From Arthrobacter sp. GMC3 (GTDB lineage: Bacteria; Actinomycetota; Actinomycetes; Actinomycetales; Micrococcaceae), in NCBI RefSeq assembly GCF_002929305.1, contig NZ_PJIO01000003.1, forward strand, positions 124,001 through 188,000: DNA of 64,000 nt, given 5' to 3'. The notes under the pieces are model-generated. The model saw only the letters and a program-made list of their open reading frames with translations. It was not told the DNA's origin and made no database searches. This document shows positions 43,517 through 51,845 of the stretch, in pieces (the first letter of the stretch is position 1; each line of letters starts with the position of its first letter). Both the position numbers and the translations under genes were made by a program.

Positions 43517-43593
43517 GCTATGCGCCCCGGTCATGGCGGCCGTGGCGCAGAACACTGCTATGCGCCACGCTCAGTATCAGCGGGGCGCATAAC
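43517..43593. repeat. Small inverted-repeat cluster (TATGCGCC motif)
   Basis: GCTATGCGCCCCG (43517-43529) recurs inverted with one mismatch (CGGGGCGCATAAC, 43581-43593), and a third copy, GCTATGCGCC, lies between at 43557-43566. The inner copy and the inverted end also form an 8-bp stem. The 77-bp unit looks like a small intergenic repeat or decayed inverted-repeat element; no coding capacity is seen. Confidence 0.5.
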
Positions 43594-43613
43594 AGTACCG
43601 CTGCAGGCGCCTA

Positions 43614-43665
43614 TTTGCGGATGACCTTGTGGTTGGCGGCCTGGGCCACGGGGCGGATCACGATC
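43614..43665 (-). pseudogene. Duplicated 3' end of the SDR gene (copy A)
   Basis: This 52-bp stretch matches the end of the SDR gene at 44260-44311 with only two substitutions. On the minus strand it still encodes IVIRPVAQAANHKVIRK and a TAG stop, compared with IVIRPVAQAANHKLIRKI in the intact gene. The similarity stops abruptly at 43665. It is a gene remnant or a target-site-like duplication left by insertion of the orphan gene between the copies. Confidence 0.75.
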
Positions 43666-43685
43666 GATTTGCACGACGAAAGCTG

Positions 43686-44135
43686 TCATCCGCGCACTGA
43701 TTCCCCGTCAATCATTGTAAATTCGAAGAAGCTTGCATCTGTCTCTTCCAAGGAGTCCACGAAGGATAGAAGTTTCTGGGTATTCGCCTCGATCACGCTT
43801 TCCCAAGTGCCAACCGGTGAATCCCATTTGATTGTCAGAATCCGCGCATCGGGCAAAACTTCGGATTCCGCAATAATGCCTCCTAAGTCTCCGGATTCAG
43901 GGACCGAATAGTTCATAGTTCCGTTCAACTGAACTATCGCATCAAGTTGCGGAACAAGGAACCTGCGATCGCAAGAGAACCCTTCGATCTGGTAGATGTA
44001 TAAGCCCAACTCTTGCGCAATTTCAAACGCACTAGCTAAGCATCCGACGCCGATCCAGAGCTTATCTCTGTTGATCATGATCCGGCCTGGTGGATCGTCA
44101 AGAATTCGTTGTCTGAAAATCTTGTCGGCGTCCAT
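43686..44135 (-). CDS. Orphan protein of atypical composition
   Basis: A 149-residue soluble acidic protein (MDADKIFRQRILDDPPGRI...) that I cannot assign to a family. AAGGAGAATC lies directly ahead of the ATG, so it is a real gene. Its codons are unlike those of its neighbours (several TTA, AGA and AGT codons, many A/T third positions) and it is noticeably AT-richer. It lies between two copies of the SDR 3' end, a sign of recent acquisition. Its size and context would fit an immunity-like or accessory protein, but that is a guess. Confidence 0.7.
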   Translation of the reverse strand: MDADKIFRQRILDDPPGRIMINRDKLWIGVGCLASAFEIAQELGLYIYQIEGFSCDRRFLVPQLDAIVQLNGTMNYSVPESGDLGGIIAESEVLPDARILTIKWDSPVGTWESVIEANTQKLLSFVDSLEETDASFFEFTMIDGESVRG

Positions 44136-44218
44136 GATTCTCCTTGTCCCATCCGCTTATGCTGACCCCGAGCTTAGGCTCAGGCTAGTCCTTCAAGTTC
44201 TAGCCGTGACCAACATAC

Positions 44219-44243
44219 TGTCGGCCGGTCTGACCGGCCGACA
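44219..44243 (-). terminator. Hairpin after the SDR gene
   Basis: TGTCGGCCGG and CCGGCCGACA form a stem of about 10 bp with a very small loop, 11 bp below the SDR stop. It probably ends the DUF488-SDR transcript. It lies in the segment between the SDR gene and the orphan gene and might have arrived with the latter. There is no clear T-run. Confidence 0.6.
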
Positions 44244-44253
44244 ATAGTCATCC

Positions 44254-45012
44254 CTAAATTTTGCGGATGAGTTTGTGGTTGGCGGCCTGGGCCACGGGGC
44301 GGATCACGATCTGGTCCAAGTTGATGTGATGGGGAAGTCCGACGGCGTAGCTAACCACCCCGGCAACGTCATCTGCGGTGAGGGGGTCGGCAACGCCGGC
44401 GTATACCTTTTGTGCGGCAGCCTGATCGCCGCCGAGTCGGTTCAAGGCAAATTCCTCGGTCTGCACCAGGCCCGGCGCCACCTCGATGACGCGCAGATTG
44501 TTTTCTACTTCTTCCAAACGCAAGGCGTTGGTGAGCGCGTGCTGGGCGAACTTGGCGGCGTTGTAGCCGGCTCCTCCCTCGTAGGCGACGAGCCCGGCGG
44601 TGGAGGTCAGGTTCAGTACGGTGCCTCGGCGGTGTTCGCGCAGGGCGGGAAGGAAACCCTTGGTCATTTTCATGGTGCCCATGACGTTGGCCTGGAACAT
44701 CCATTCCCAATCGTCGTTGTGGGCCGAGCCCACTGTGTCTGCGCCGCGGGCTCCCCCGGCGATGTTAATTAGCGTGTCCAGGCCGCCGTTGTCGGCGACA
44801 AACGCAACGAGAGCCTCGACGTCGTCGTCCTTGGTAACGTCGGCAGCAAAGGCCAGGGCGCCGGTCTCCTCGGCCAGACGGTCCAGGCGATCGACACGGC
44901 GGGCAACCGCCACCACCGACCAGCCCTCGGAGCGAAGTTTGCGTACGGTGGCCTCGCCAATGCCCGTGCTGGCTCCTGTGACTACTGCGTGTTTGGAATT
45001 GTTTTCAACCAT
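44254..45012 (-). CDS. Short-chain dehydrogenase/reductase (SDR)
   Basis: A 252-residue classical SDR oxidoreductase. The nucleotide motif is TGASTGIGEATV (residues ~13-24), followed by the NIAGGARG (NAG-like) motif, the catalytic Ser in LTSTAGL, and YNAAK with the catalytic Tyr and Lys. The basic residues after the glycine motif favour NADP. Its last 17 codons are duplicated at 43614-43665. DUF488 lies 9 bp upstream on the same strand. The substrate is unknown. Confidence 0.9.
   Translation of the reverse strand: MVENNSKHAVVTGASTGIGEATVRKLRSEGWSVVAVARRVDRLDRLAEETGALAFAADVTKDDDVEALVAFVADNGGLDTLINIAGGARGADTVGSAHNDDWEWMFQANVMGTMKMTKGFLPALREHRRGTVLNLTSTAGLVAYEGGAGYNAAKFAQHALTNALRLEEVENNLRVIEVAPGLVQTEEFALNRLGGDQAAAQKVYAGVADPLTADDVAGVVSYAVGLPHHINLDQIVIRPVAQAANHKLIRKI
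44260..44311 (-). repeat. Copy B of the 52-bp direct repeat (3' end of the SDR gene)
   Basis: This partner of the copy at 43614-43665 shares 50 of 52 positions in the same orientation, about 646 bp away. It forms the real C-terminus of the SDR gene. The two copies bracket the orphan gene and the 44219-44243 hairpin. Confidence 0.85.
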
Positions 45013-45021
45013 GGATCTAAT

Positions 45022-45369
45022 TTAGCGCCCCGACGCGTTCAGGAACTCCAAGAGCACCGCGGCTTGGTTCATGAGCGGATCCTTGGCCCCGTAGAGCAGG
45101 ACCACTTTGGGGTGGACCTCCAGCAGGTCCCGGAGCCTCTCGACGGCGTCGTTGGCGGCCAGTTCCGCCCGGTACTCCTGCTGAAAGGCGATGAACCGCT
45201 CAGCCTGGTGGTCAAAGGAATTGCGGGCCTGGGTGCTCGGAGCCACTTCCTTCATCCACACATCCACCTGGTCCTTGGTGATGCCCCGTGGCCACAGCCT
45301 GTCAACGAGTACCCGGAATTCTTCTGGCTCGGGCTGTTCATACACACGCAGGATCCGCACTGTGGTCAT
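45022..45369 (-). CDS. DUF488 family protein
   Basis: A 115-residue protein of the DUF488/YeaO group: VYEQPEPEEFRVLVDRLWPRGITKD, then VDVWMKEVAPST, FDHQAERFIAFQQEYRAEL and VVLLYGAKDP. The family is widespread and uncharacterised, with a conserved DRLWPRG motif. It lies immediately upstream of the SDR gene and is probably co-transcribed with it. Confidence 0.92.
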   Translation of the reverse strand: MTTVRILRVYEQPEPEEFRVLVDRLWPRGITKDQVDVWMKEVAPSTQARNSFDHQAERFIAFQQEYRAELAANDAVERLRDLLEVHPKVVLLYGAKDPLMNQAAVLLEFLNASGR

Positions 45370-45414
45370 ACGGGCATAGTAGTCCGGAATCAGGGCCGCC
45401 GGGAGGGGTCAGAT

Positions 45415-46017
45415 TCAGACGCCATACAGCGCGCGAATTCTAGCCAAATCAGACGTCGGACCCATTTCCAGAAAGTACTCCACCTGCCATTCCTGGGACT
45501 TCACCGCCTGCGCACTGGTGGTGGCAACCCACGGCGCGTAGACCCGGATGGCACGTTTGCCGCCCTTACCGGCAACAGAGAGCACCCCGCGCCGGGCCAG
45601 GATATCGGAGGGGAACACGAACTGTCCGCGCTGTTCGCCGTTGGTGACGTGGACGATGAACAGCTCGACGCCGTCGGAGGTATCGAAGGGTCTGATCGGC
45701 CCTTCCGTGGACCGCTGCCACAAGGTAACAAATTGCCCAGCCTTGGTGGGCGTGGTCTTGGCCATCCGGAACTGGGCGGCTCGCCCACCCACCGCAAATG
45801 CGTAGGCGCCATACTGCGCGCTTTCGGGTTCAGGCACCGGAGATGAAAAATGAAGGGCCGCTGGCTCAAACACTTCCGACGTCGCCTGCAGCAATCCCTT
45901 GGGCCATCGGTCAGTGCTATTCATGAGGGGGTTTGCCACCTTCGCGCCGGAGAGTAATTGTTGCGTGCATCGTAGCAAGGCAGCGTTGTAGTGGGAAAAA
46001 TCTGCTTCCCCCGGCAT
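45415..46017 (-). CDS. MepB family protein
   Basis: A 200-residue protein matching the MepB family: YGAYAFAVGGRAAQFRMAKTTPTKAGQFVTLW (in parts), GQFVFPSDIL and RVYAPW. MepB was named in a staphylococcal mepRAB efflux locus; its function is unknown. ATG 46017 avoids overlap with valS; starts at 46038, 46050 or 46134 would run across the valS start. It is divergent from valS with no free intergenic space, so each promoter must lie within the other gene. Confidence 0.82.
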   Translation of the reverse strand: MPGEADFSHYNAALLRCTQQLLSGAKVANPLMNSTDRWPKGLLQATSEVFEPAALHFSSPVPEPESAQYGAYAFAVGGRAAQFRMAKTTPTKAGQFVTLWQRSTEGPIRPFDTSDGVELFIVHVTNGEQRGQFVFPSDILARRGVLSVAGKGGKRAIRVYAPWVATTSAQAVKSQEWQVEYFLEMGPTSDLARIRALYGV

Positions 46018-46036
46018 CTCATGAAAGAATCGCTTC

Positions 46037-48658
46037 ATGGCTGAAAACATTGAGGGCACAGACACGCCCGCACCCACCACAAGCAACGTTCCCGACAAGC
46101 CCGCTCTGGAGGGCCTCGAAGAGTCCCTGACCAAGCGCTGGCTCGAAGAGGGAACCTACAAGTTTGACCGCGAGACCACCCGGGAGCAGGTGTACTCGAT
46201 CGACACTCCCCCGCCCACGGCGTCCGGGTCCTTGCATGTGGGACACATGTTCTCCTACACCCAGACCGATGTGCTGGCACGCTTCCAGCGCATGAACGGC
46301 AAGAACGTGTTCTACCCGATGGGCTGGGATGACAACGGTCTGCCCACCGAACGTCGCGTACAGAACTACTACGGCGTGCGCTGCGACCCGACGTATTCCT
46401 ATGTCGAGGGCTACCGTCCCCCCGCCACGCCGGCCAAGAACCAGCGTGACTGGGACGTCGTCTCCCGGAAGAACTTCATTGAGCTGTGTGAAGAGCTGGC
46501 TGTCGAGGACGAGAAAGTCTTCGAACACCTCTTCCAGACCTTGGGGCTGTCAGTTGACTGGGCGCTAACGTACCGCACGATCGATGATCACTCGCGCGCA
46601 GTTTCCCAGCGCGGCTTCCTGGCTAACTTGGAAGCCGGTGACGCTTACATGTCCGAGGCTCCCACCTTGTGGGATGTCACGTTCCGCACGGCCGTTGCTC
46701 AGGCGGAGCTGGAAGACCGCGAAGTGGCGGGTGCGTACTACCGCTACCCGTTCTTCGCCGAAGATGGCACAAAGATTTACATTGAAACTACCCGTCCGGA
46801 ACTCCTGGCCGCCTGCTCTGCCTTGGTCGCCAACCCGGATGATGAGCGTTACAAGCCGTTGTTCGGCAAGAAGGTCACCTCGCCGCTGTTCGGGGTTGAG
46901 GTTGAGGTTCGCGCCCATGCCCTGGCCAAGGCCGACAAGGGCTCCGGCGTGGCCATGGTTTGCACCTTCGGCGACCTGACAGATGTGACCTGGTGGCGTG
47001 AACTGCAGCTGCCCACCCGCGCCATCATGGGCCGCGACGGCCGCATCATCGCCGAGACCCCTGAGTGGATCACCACCGAGGAAGGCCGCGCCAACTACGC
47101 TGCCATCGCCGGCAAGACGGCGTTCAGTGCCAAGGAAGCAGTGGTTGAGCTGCTGGTTGGCGCCGAACTGCTCGACGGTGAGCCGAAGAAGATCATGCAC
47201 CCCGTGAACTTCTTCGAAAAGGGTGACAAGCCCTTGGAGATCGTCAGCTCGCGCCAGTGGTACATCAGCAACGGTGGCCGCGACGAGGCCCGACGCGAAC
47301 AGCTCATCAGCCGCGGCGCGGAAATCAACTTCCACCCCGCTTTCATGCGCTCACGCTACGACAACTGGATCTCCGGCCTGAACGGTGACTGGCTCGTTTC
47401 CCGCCAGCGCTTCTTCGGCGTGCCCGTGCCCGTCTGGTACCCGCTGGATGCCGATGCGAACCCGGATTACGATCACCCGATCCTGCCCAGTTCAGAGATG
47501 CTGCCGGTTGATCCGGCTGCGGATGCTGCGCCCGGTTACACGGAAGAGCAGCGCAATGTGGCTGGCGGCTTCATTGGCGACGCCGATGTGCTCGACACGT
47601 GGGCCACCTCCTCGCTGACCCCGCAGATTGTGGGCGGCTGGAGCACGGATGAGGACCTGTTCGCCAAGGTCTACCCCTTCGACCTGCGCCCGCAGGGCCA
47701 CGACATTATCCGCACGTGGCTGTTCTCCTCGGCCGTGCGTGCCGACGCTTTGCAGGGCAGTCCCCCGTGGAAGCATGCGGCCATCTCCGGCTGGATCCTT
47801 GACCCGGACCGCAAGAAGATGTCCAAGTCCAAGGGCAACGTGGTGGTCCCCACCGACGTTCTCAACGACTTCGGCGCCGACGCCGTCCGCTACTGGGCAG
47901 CATCCGCCAAGCTAGGCGCCGACACGGCGTACGAGATTGCGCAGATGAAGATCGGCCGCCGCCTGGCCATCAAGTTGCTCAACGCCTCCAAGTTCGTGCT
48001 GAACCTGGGCGCCACTGACGCCAACGTTTTGACTGGGTCTGCCGATAGTGTCACGAACCCGCTGGACCGTGCAGTTTTGGCCCAGTTGGCAGAGGTTGTT
48101 CGCCAGGCGACTGGCGCGTTTGAGAAGTATGACTATGCCAAGGCCCTGCAGATTACCGAGAGCTTCTTCTGGCACTTCACCGATGACTACGTGGAACTTA
48201 TCAAGGACCGCGCCTACGGTGCCGCGGGCGAAGACGAGCAGGCCTCCGTGCTGGCCGCCCTGGCCACTGTATTGGATTCACTGCTGCGCCTATTTGCCCC
48301 CTTCTTGCCGTTCGCCACGGAGGAAGTCTGGAGCTGGTGGCGGACCGGCTCGGTCCACCGAGCACCGTGGCCCACAGCTGTGGAGGTCCACGACGGCGAC
48401 ACCACCATGCTGGCCACCGTTGGTGATGCATTGGGCGGCATCCGCAAGGCCAAGTCCGAGGCCAAGGTCAAGCAACGCACCCAGGTACTTTCGGCAACGG
48501 TGACTGCCGGAGTGGTGCAGGCCGCGCAGCTCACGGCCGGTTTGGGCGATCTAAGGGCTGCGGCAAACGCCGTGGAGATCACCATTGCTGAAGGCGATGG
48601 TGAATTGAGCGTCAGTGGCGTGGTCTTGGCACCCGCTGAGGAGCCTGCACAGACGTAA
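46037..48658 (+). CDS. valS: Valine-tRNA ligase (archaeal-like type)
   Basis: An 873-residue class I synthetase charging tRNA-Val. HVGH (67-70, SGSLHVGHMFSYTQTD) is the HIGH motif and KMSKSKGNVV the KMSKS loop. The segment GWDDNGLPTERRVQNYYGV resembles archaeal ValRS, not the E. coli type, which reads TDHAG at this point. The archaeal-like type occurs in a subset of bacteria including Micrococcaceae. The gene stands alone and is followed by a hairpin terminator. Confidence 0.96.
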   Translation: MAENIEGTDTPAPTTSNVPDKPALEGLEESLTKRWLEEGTYKFDRETTREQVYSIDTPPPTASGSLHVGHMFSYTQTDVLARFQRMNGKNVFYPMGWDDNGLPTERRVQNYYGVRCDPTYSYVEGYRPPATPAKNQRDWDVVSRKNFIELCEELAVEDEKVFEHLFQTLGLSVDWALTYRTIDDHSRAVSQRGFLANLEAGDAYMSEAPTLWDVTFRTAVAQAELEDREVAGAYYRYPFFAEDGTKIYIETTRPELLAACSALVANPDDERYKPLFGKKVTSPLFGVEVEVRAHALAKADKGSGVAMVCTFGDLTDVTWWRELQLPTRAIMGRDGRIIAETPEWITTEEGRANYAAIAGKTAFSAKEAVVELLVGAELLDGEPKKIMHPVNFFEKGDKPLEIVSSRQWYISNGGRDEARREQLISRGAEINFHPAFMRSRYDNWISGLNGDWLVSRQRFFGVPVPVWYPLDADANPDYDHPILPSSEMLPVDPAADAAPGYTEEQRNVAGGFIGDADVLDTWATSSLTPQIVGGWSTDEDLFAKVYPFDLRPQGHDIIRTWLFSSAVRADALQGSPPWKHAAISGWILDPDRKKMSKSKGNVVVPTDVLNDFGADAVRYWAASAKLGADTAYEIAQMKIGRRLAIKLLNASKFVLNLGATDANVLTGSADSVTNPLDRAVLAQLAEVVRQATGAFEKYDYAKALQITESFFWHFTDDYVELIKDRAYGAAGEDEQASVLAALATVLDSLLRLFAPFLPFATEEVWSWWRTGSVHRAPWPTAVEVHDGDTTMLATVGDALGGIRKAKSEAKVKQRTQVLSATVTAGVVQAAQLTAGLGDLRAAANAVEITIAEGDGELSVSGVVLAPAEEPAQT

Positions 48659-48671
48659 TCCGGGCAAAGGG

Positions 48672-48707
48672 GAAGCCCCATCGGCGTTTCGCCGTCGGTG
48701 GGGCTTC
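48672..48707 (+). terminator. Terminator after valS
   Basis: GAAGCCCCA and TGGGGCTTC (9 bp) enclose an inner CGGCG/CGCCG stem, 14 bp after the valS stop. Downstream bases are GACTTTCTTG, a weak T-rich tract. Confidence 0.8.
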
Positions 48708-48929
48708 GACTTTCTTGCCGCTGCGTGACGATCAACGGTTCTAGTTGACTCCATGGCGTTTCAGGTCGTTTGCCGCGTCACCGGCCTCCGGTACATCATT
48801 TATCGAGCAGTACGCCGGGGCGTTGTCTCAATTATTATCAGTCGGTTATGTTCCTGAATCTCTGGGGCCTTCTAGCCTTTTCCCGAAGGATCCGGTAAGA
48901 AAATTATGCTCCTGACCGCGGGCAGAAAC

Positions 48930-48962
48930 AAGCCCTGGTGCAAAGTTTTTGCACCAGGGCTT
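48930..48962 (-). terminator. Terminator after the DsbA-like gene
   Basis: AAGCCCTGGTGCAAA pairs with TTTGCACCAGGGCTT (15 bp, 3-nt loop) 12 bp below the stop of the DsbA-like gene. T residues occur on both sides, so it may work in both directions. Confidence 0.85.
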
Positions 48963-48973
48963 TTCGGTAACGA

Positions 48974-49600
48974 CTACCCGAATTGGGGGTCTTCGGTCCG
49001 GCTGCGCTTGATCTCGAAGAAGTAGGGGAAACCGGCCAACGTAACGGTGGCGTCCCAGAGTTTGCCAGCGTCTTCGCCGCGCGGGATGCGGGTGATGACG
49101 GGGCCAAAGAACGCCGTCCCGTTGAAAGCGACCACGGGTGTTCCCACATCCTGGCCTACCCGGCTGATGCCGTCCTGGTGGCTGGCGCGCAGGGCCGCGT
49201 CGTTGGCATCGGTTGTGGCGGCTTCGGCCAGTTCCGGGGGCAGGCCAACCTCGGCCAAAGCCTTGGTGACAACGTTCGTCAGATCCTTGTTGCCGTTGTG
49301 GTGAATTTCGGTGCCCATGGCGTCGTAGAGCGGCTTGATGACCTGATCGCCATGTGCAGCGGCTGCTGCAATGATGACGCGTACAGGGCCCCAACCCTTG
49401 TCCATCATTTCCTTGTACCGCTCGGGAAGTTCGTCGCGTCCCTCGTTTAGCACGGACAGGCTCATGACATGCCAGTCAACGGAAATGTTCCGCACGGCCT
49501 CCACTTCGCCAATCCAGCGGGAGGTCACCCAGGCAAACGGGCACATCGGGTCAAACCAAAAGTCGGCCTTTTCCGGCGCGGCTACAACATTTTCGGACAC
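48974..49600 (-). CDS. DsbA-family oxidoreductase, mycothiol-dependent nitroreductase (Rv2466c)-like
   Basis: A 208-residue thioredoxin-fold protein closely patterned on mycobacterial Rv2466c: ADFWFDPMCPFAWVTSRW, then HVMSLSVLNE, GWGPVRVIIAA and FFGPVITRIPRGEDAGKLWDA. Rv2466c uses a CPWC site and mycothiol to reduce its substrates. Here the motif is CPFA, so Cys20 is kept but the resolving Cys is Ala23. This suggests a monothiol mechanism with mycothiol resolving the disulfide. It stands alone between valS and clpX. Confidence 0.9.
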   Translation of the reverse strand: MSENVVAAPEKADFWFDPMCPFAWVTSRWIGEVEAVRNISVDWHVMSLSVLNEGRDELPERYKEMMDKGWGPVRVIIAAAAAHGDQVIKPLYDAMGTEIHHNGNKDLTNVVTKALAEVGLPPELAEAATTDANDAALRASHQDGISRVGQDVGTPVVAFNGTAFFGPVITRIPRGEDAGKLWDATVTLAGFPYFFEIKRSRTEDPQFG

Positions 49601-49666
49601 GTTGGTCTCCTTTTAGACGCTTTAACGAGCAGGGCCGGTTACGTGCCCATGAGGGATAACAGCAAA

Positions 49667-50953
49667 CTAGGCTGACTTGTTCCGTCGTTTAGCGGCAACT
49701 TCGTGCGGGATCAGGCCGGGCTCGGCTTTCTTGTTTACGGTGTCAGCTGTGATGACGACGGTGGCGATGTCCTCGCGGCTGGGCAGCTCAAACATGACCG
49801 GCTGCAGGACTTCCTCCAGGATGGCGCGCAGGCCTCGGGCGCCGGTTCCACGGGCCAGCGCCTGGTCGGCGATGGCCGCAAGTGCCTCATCGTCAAACTC
49901 AAGGTCAACGCCGTCGAGCACGAACATCTTTTGGTACTGCTTGATCAGCGCGTTCTTGGGTTCGGTCAGGATCTGAATCAGGGCGGTACGGTCCAGCTGA
50001 GTGACCGTGGTGATAATGGGGAGCCTGCCGATGAACTCCGGGATCAGGCCGAACTTGAGCAGGTCCTCGGGCATGACGTCGGCATAGCTGGCCTCGGACT
50101 GCTTCAACGCGCTCAGGGGCGCACCGAAACCGATGCCTTTCTTTCCGGCCCGGGAACTGATGATGTCCTCAAGTCCAGCGAAGGCACCCGCAACAATGAA
50201 AAGCACGTTGGTGGTGTCAATCTGGATGAATTCCTGGTGCGGATGCTTTCGCCCGCCCTGCGGTGGCACGGACGCCACGGTGCCCTCGAGAATCTTCAGC
50301 AGCGCCTGCTGGACACCCTCGCCGGAGACGTCACGGGTGATGGAGGGGTTCTCGGATTTGCGTGAGATTTTATCGATCTCGTCGATGTAGATAATGCCCT
50401 GCTCGGCCTTCTTGACATCAAAGTCTGCGGCCTGAATGAGCTTCAGCAGGATGTTTTCAACGTCCTCACCCACGTAGCCAGCCTCGGTCAGCGCTGTGGC
50501 GTCGGCGACGGCGAAGGGAACGTTGAGGCGGCGGGCCAAGGTTTGCGCCAGGTAGGTTTTGCCGCAACCGGTGGGACCAACCAAGAGAATGTTGGATTTG
50601 GCGATCTCAACGTCGTCATGGATCCCGCCCACCAGGGTGTTGCTCTTGAGCGCATGGCCGGACTGGATACGTTTGTAATGGTTGTAGACGGCCACCGCCA
50701 ACGAACGCTTGGCCGGTTCCTGCCCAATGACATACTCCTGCAGGAAGTTGAAAATCTCCCGCGGCTTGGGCAGTTCAAAGGCGTCGAGGTCGGCTACTTC
50801 GGCCAGTTCCTCGTCAATGATCTCATTGCACAGCTCTATGCATTCGTCGCAGATGTAAACGCCGGGACCGGCGATAAGCTTGCGTACTTGCTTCTGGCTT
50901 TTGCCACAGAAGGAACACTTCAGCAGATCGGTGCTTTCGCCCATCCTGGCCAT
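49667..50953 (-). CDS. clpX: ATP-dependent protease ATP-binding subunit ClpX
   Basis: ClpX unfolds substrates and feeds them to ClpP. The 428-residue protein has the N-terminal zinc-binding domain (Cys13, Cys16, Cys35, Cys38), Walker A GPTGCGKT, Walker [10 protein letters not shown], and the pore and ClpP-binding loops (IGF-type GIGFGAPL). ATG 50953 (MARMGEST) follows GGAAGGA; the frame extends upstream to 51040 without conserved residues. It lies 185 bp downstream of clpP2. Confidence 0.97.
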   Translation of the reverse strand: MARMGESTDLLKCSFCGKSQKQVRKLIAGPGVYICDECIELCNEIIDEELAEVADLDAFELPKPREIFNFLQEYVIGQEPAKRSLAVAVYNHYKRIQSGHALKSNTLVGGIHDDVEIAKSNILLVGPTGCGKTYLAQTLARRLNVPFAVADATALTEAGYVGEDVENILLKLIQAADFDVKKAEQGIIYIDEIDKISRKSENPSITRDVSGEGVQQALLKILEGTVASVPPQGGRKHPHQEFIQIDTTNVLFIVAGAFAGLEDIISSRAGKKGIGFGAPLSALKQSEASYADVMPEDLLKFGLIPEFIGRLPIITTVTQLDRTALIQILTEPKNALIKQYQKMFVLDGVDLEFDDEALAAIADQALARGTGARGLRAILEEVLQPVMFELPSREDIATVVITADTVNKKAEPGLIPHEVAAKRRNKSA

Positions 50954-51137
50954 GCGGGTGTCCTTCCGTAAACGGCTGGGCCCTGGGCCAAACCGTTCCT
51001 GCTTACTCTTCGTGGCAGGGAGAGCTCCGCCGCCTTGCATTATGTTTCCACTCTAAGCCACGGTACTGACATTGAGCGGAATGCAAACGCCGGGGCGAGG
51101 GAAAAACTGCCTCACCCCGGCGTCGCTAAATCACTGA

Positions 51138-51812
51138 CTAGCGGGTGATTGATTGTGCCTTCATCTTGCGCGGAGCCAACACTTCATCGATCAGGCCGTA
51201 ATCCTTAGCCTGGGCGGCCGTGAGGATATTGTCACGCTCAATGTCGTTGCTGACCTGCTCGGGCGTGCGGCCCGACAAATCTGCCAGCGTGTTTTCCAGC
51301 CATTCGCGCATCCGCATGACCTCATTAGCCTGGATTTCCAGGTCGGAGGCCTGGCCGCCCTGGCCGCCGGAGAGTGCCGGCTGGTGGATCAGCACGCGGG
51401 CGTTGGGCAGTGCCAGGCGCTTGCCGGGGGCGCCGGCGGCGAGCAGAACTGCTGCAGCGCTGGCAGCCTGGCCCAGGCAGACCGTCTGGATTTCCGGACG
51501 AATAAACTGCATGGTGTCGTAGATGGCCGTCATGGCCGTAAACGAGCCACCGGGAGAGTTGATGTACAAGGTGATATCGCGGTCCGTGTCGTCGGCCTCA
51601 AGGACCAGCAGCTGAGCCATCACGTCATCGGCGGAGGCGTCGTCAACCTGGACGCCCAGGAAGATGATGCGGTCCTCGAACAGCTTCGTGTAGGGGTCCT
51701 GGCGCTTGAAACCATAGGGCGTGCGTTCTTCGAACTGGGGAAGAACGTAGCGGCTGGAGGGCAGGTTGCCGGCAGTGTGGCCAAACGCTGTGCTGCCAAA
51801 GTTGTAAGTCAT
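51138..51812 (-). CDS. clpP2: ClpP protease subunit, ClpP2 type
   Basis: A 224-residue serine peptidase subunit. [19 protein letters not shown], the nucleophile Ser118 in [14 protein letters not shown], and His143 in LIHQPALSG complete the ClpP pattern (Asp further on). It is paired with the clpP1 gene 33 bp upstream; in actinobacteria the two form a mixed tetradecamer with ClpX or ClpC. The AASAAAVLL variant of the active-site segment marks the ClpP2 member. Confidence 0.95.
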   Translation of the reverse strand: MTYNFGSTAFGHTAGNLPSSRYVLPQFEERTPYGFKRQDPYTKLFEDRIIFLGVQVDDASADDVMAQLLVLEADDTDRDITLYINSPGGSFTAMTAIYDTMQFIRPEIQTVCLGQAASAAAVLLAAGAPGKRLALPNARVLIHQPALSGGQGGQASDLEIQANEVMRMREWLENTLADLSGRTPEQVSNDIERDNILTAAQAKDYGLIDEVLAPRKMKAQSITR

Positions 51813-51845
51813 TAGTTTTGCTCCTGAAATCTTTTTCTTCGGCGT

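Larger units (their letters stand above)
48659..48973. other. Intergenic region between convergent valS and the DsbA-like gene
   Basis: The 315-bp gap holds the valS terminator at its left end and a second terminator at its right end. The middle (about 48710-48925) shows no open frame with a ribosome-binding site, no repeat and no recognisable RNA. Confidence 0.6.
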
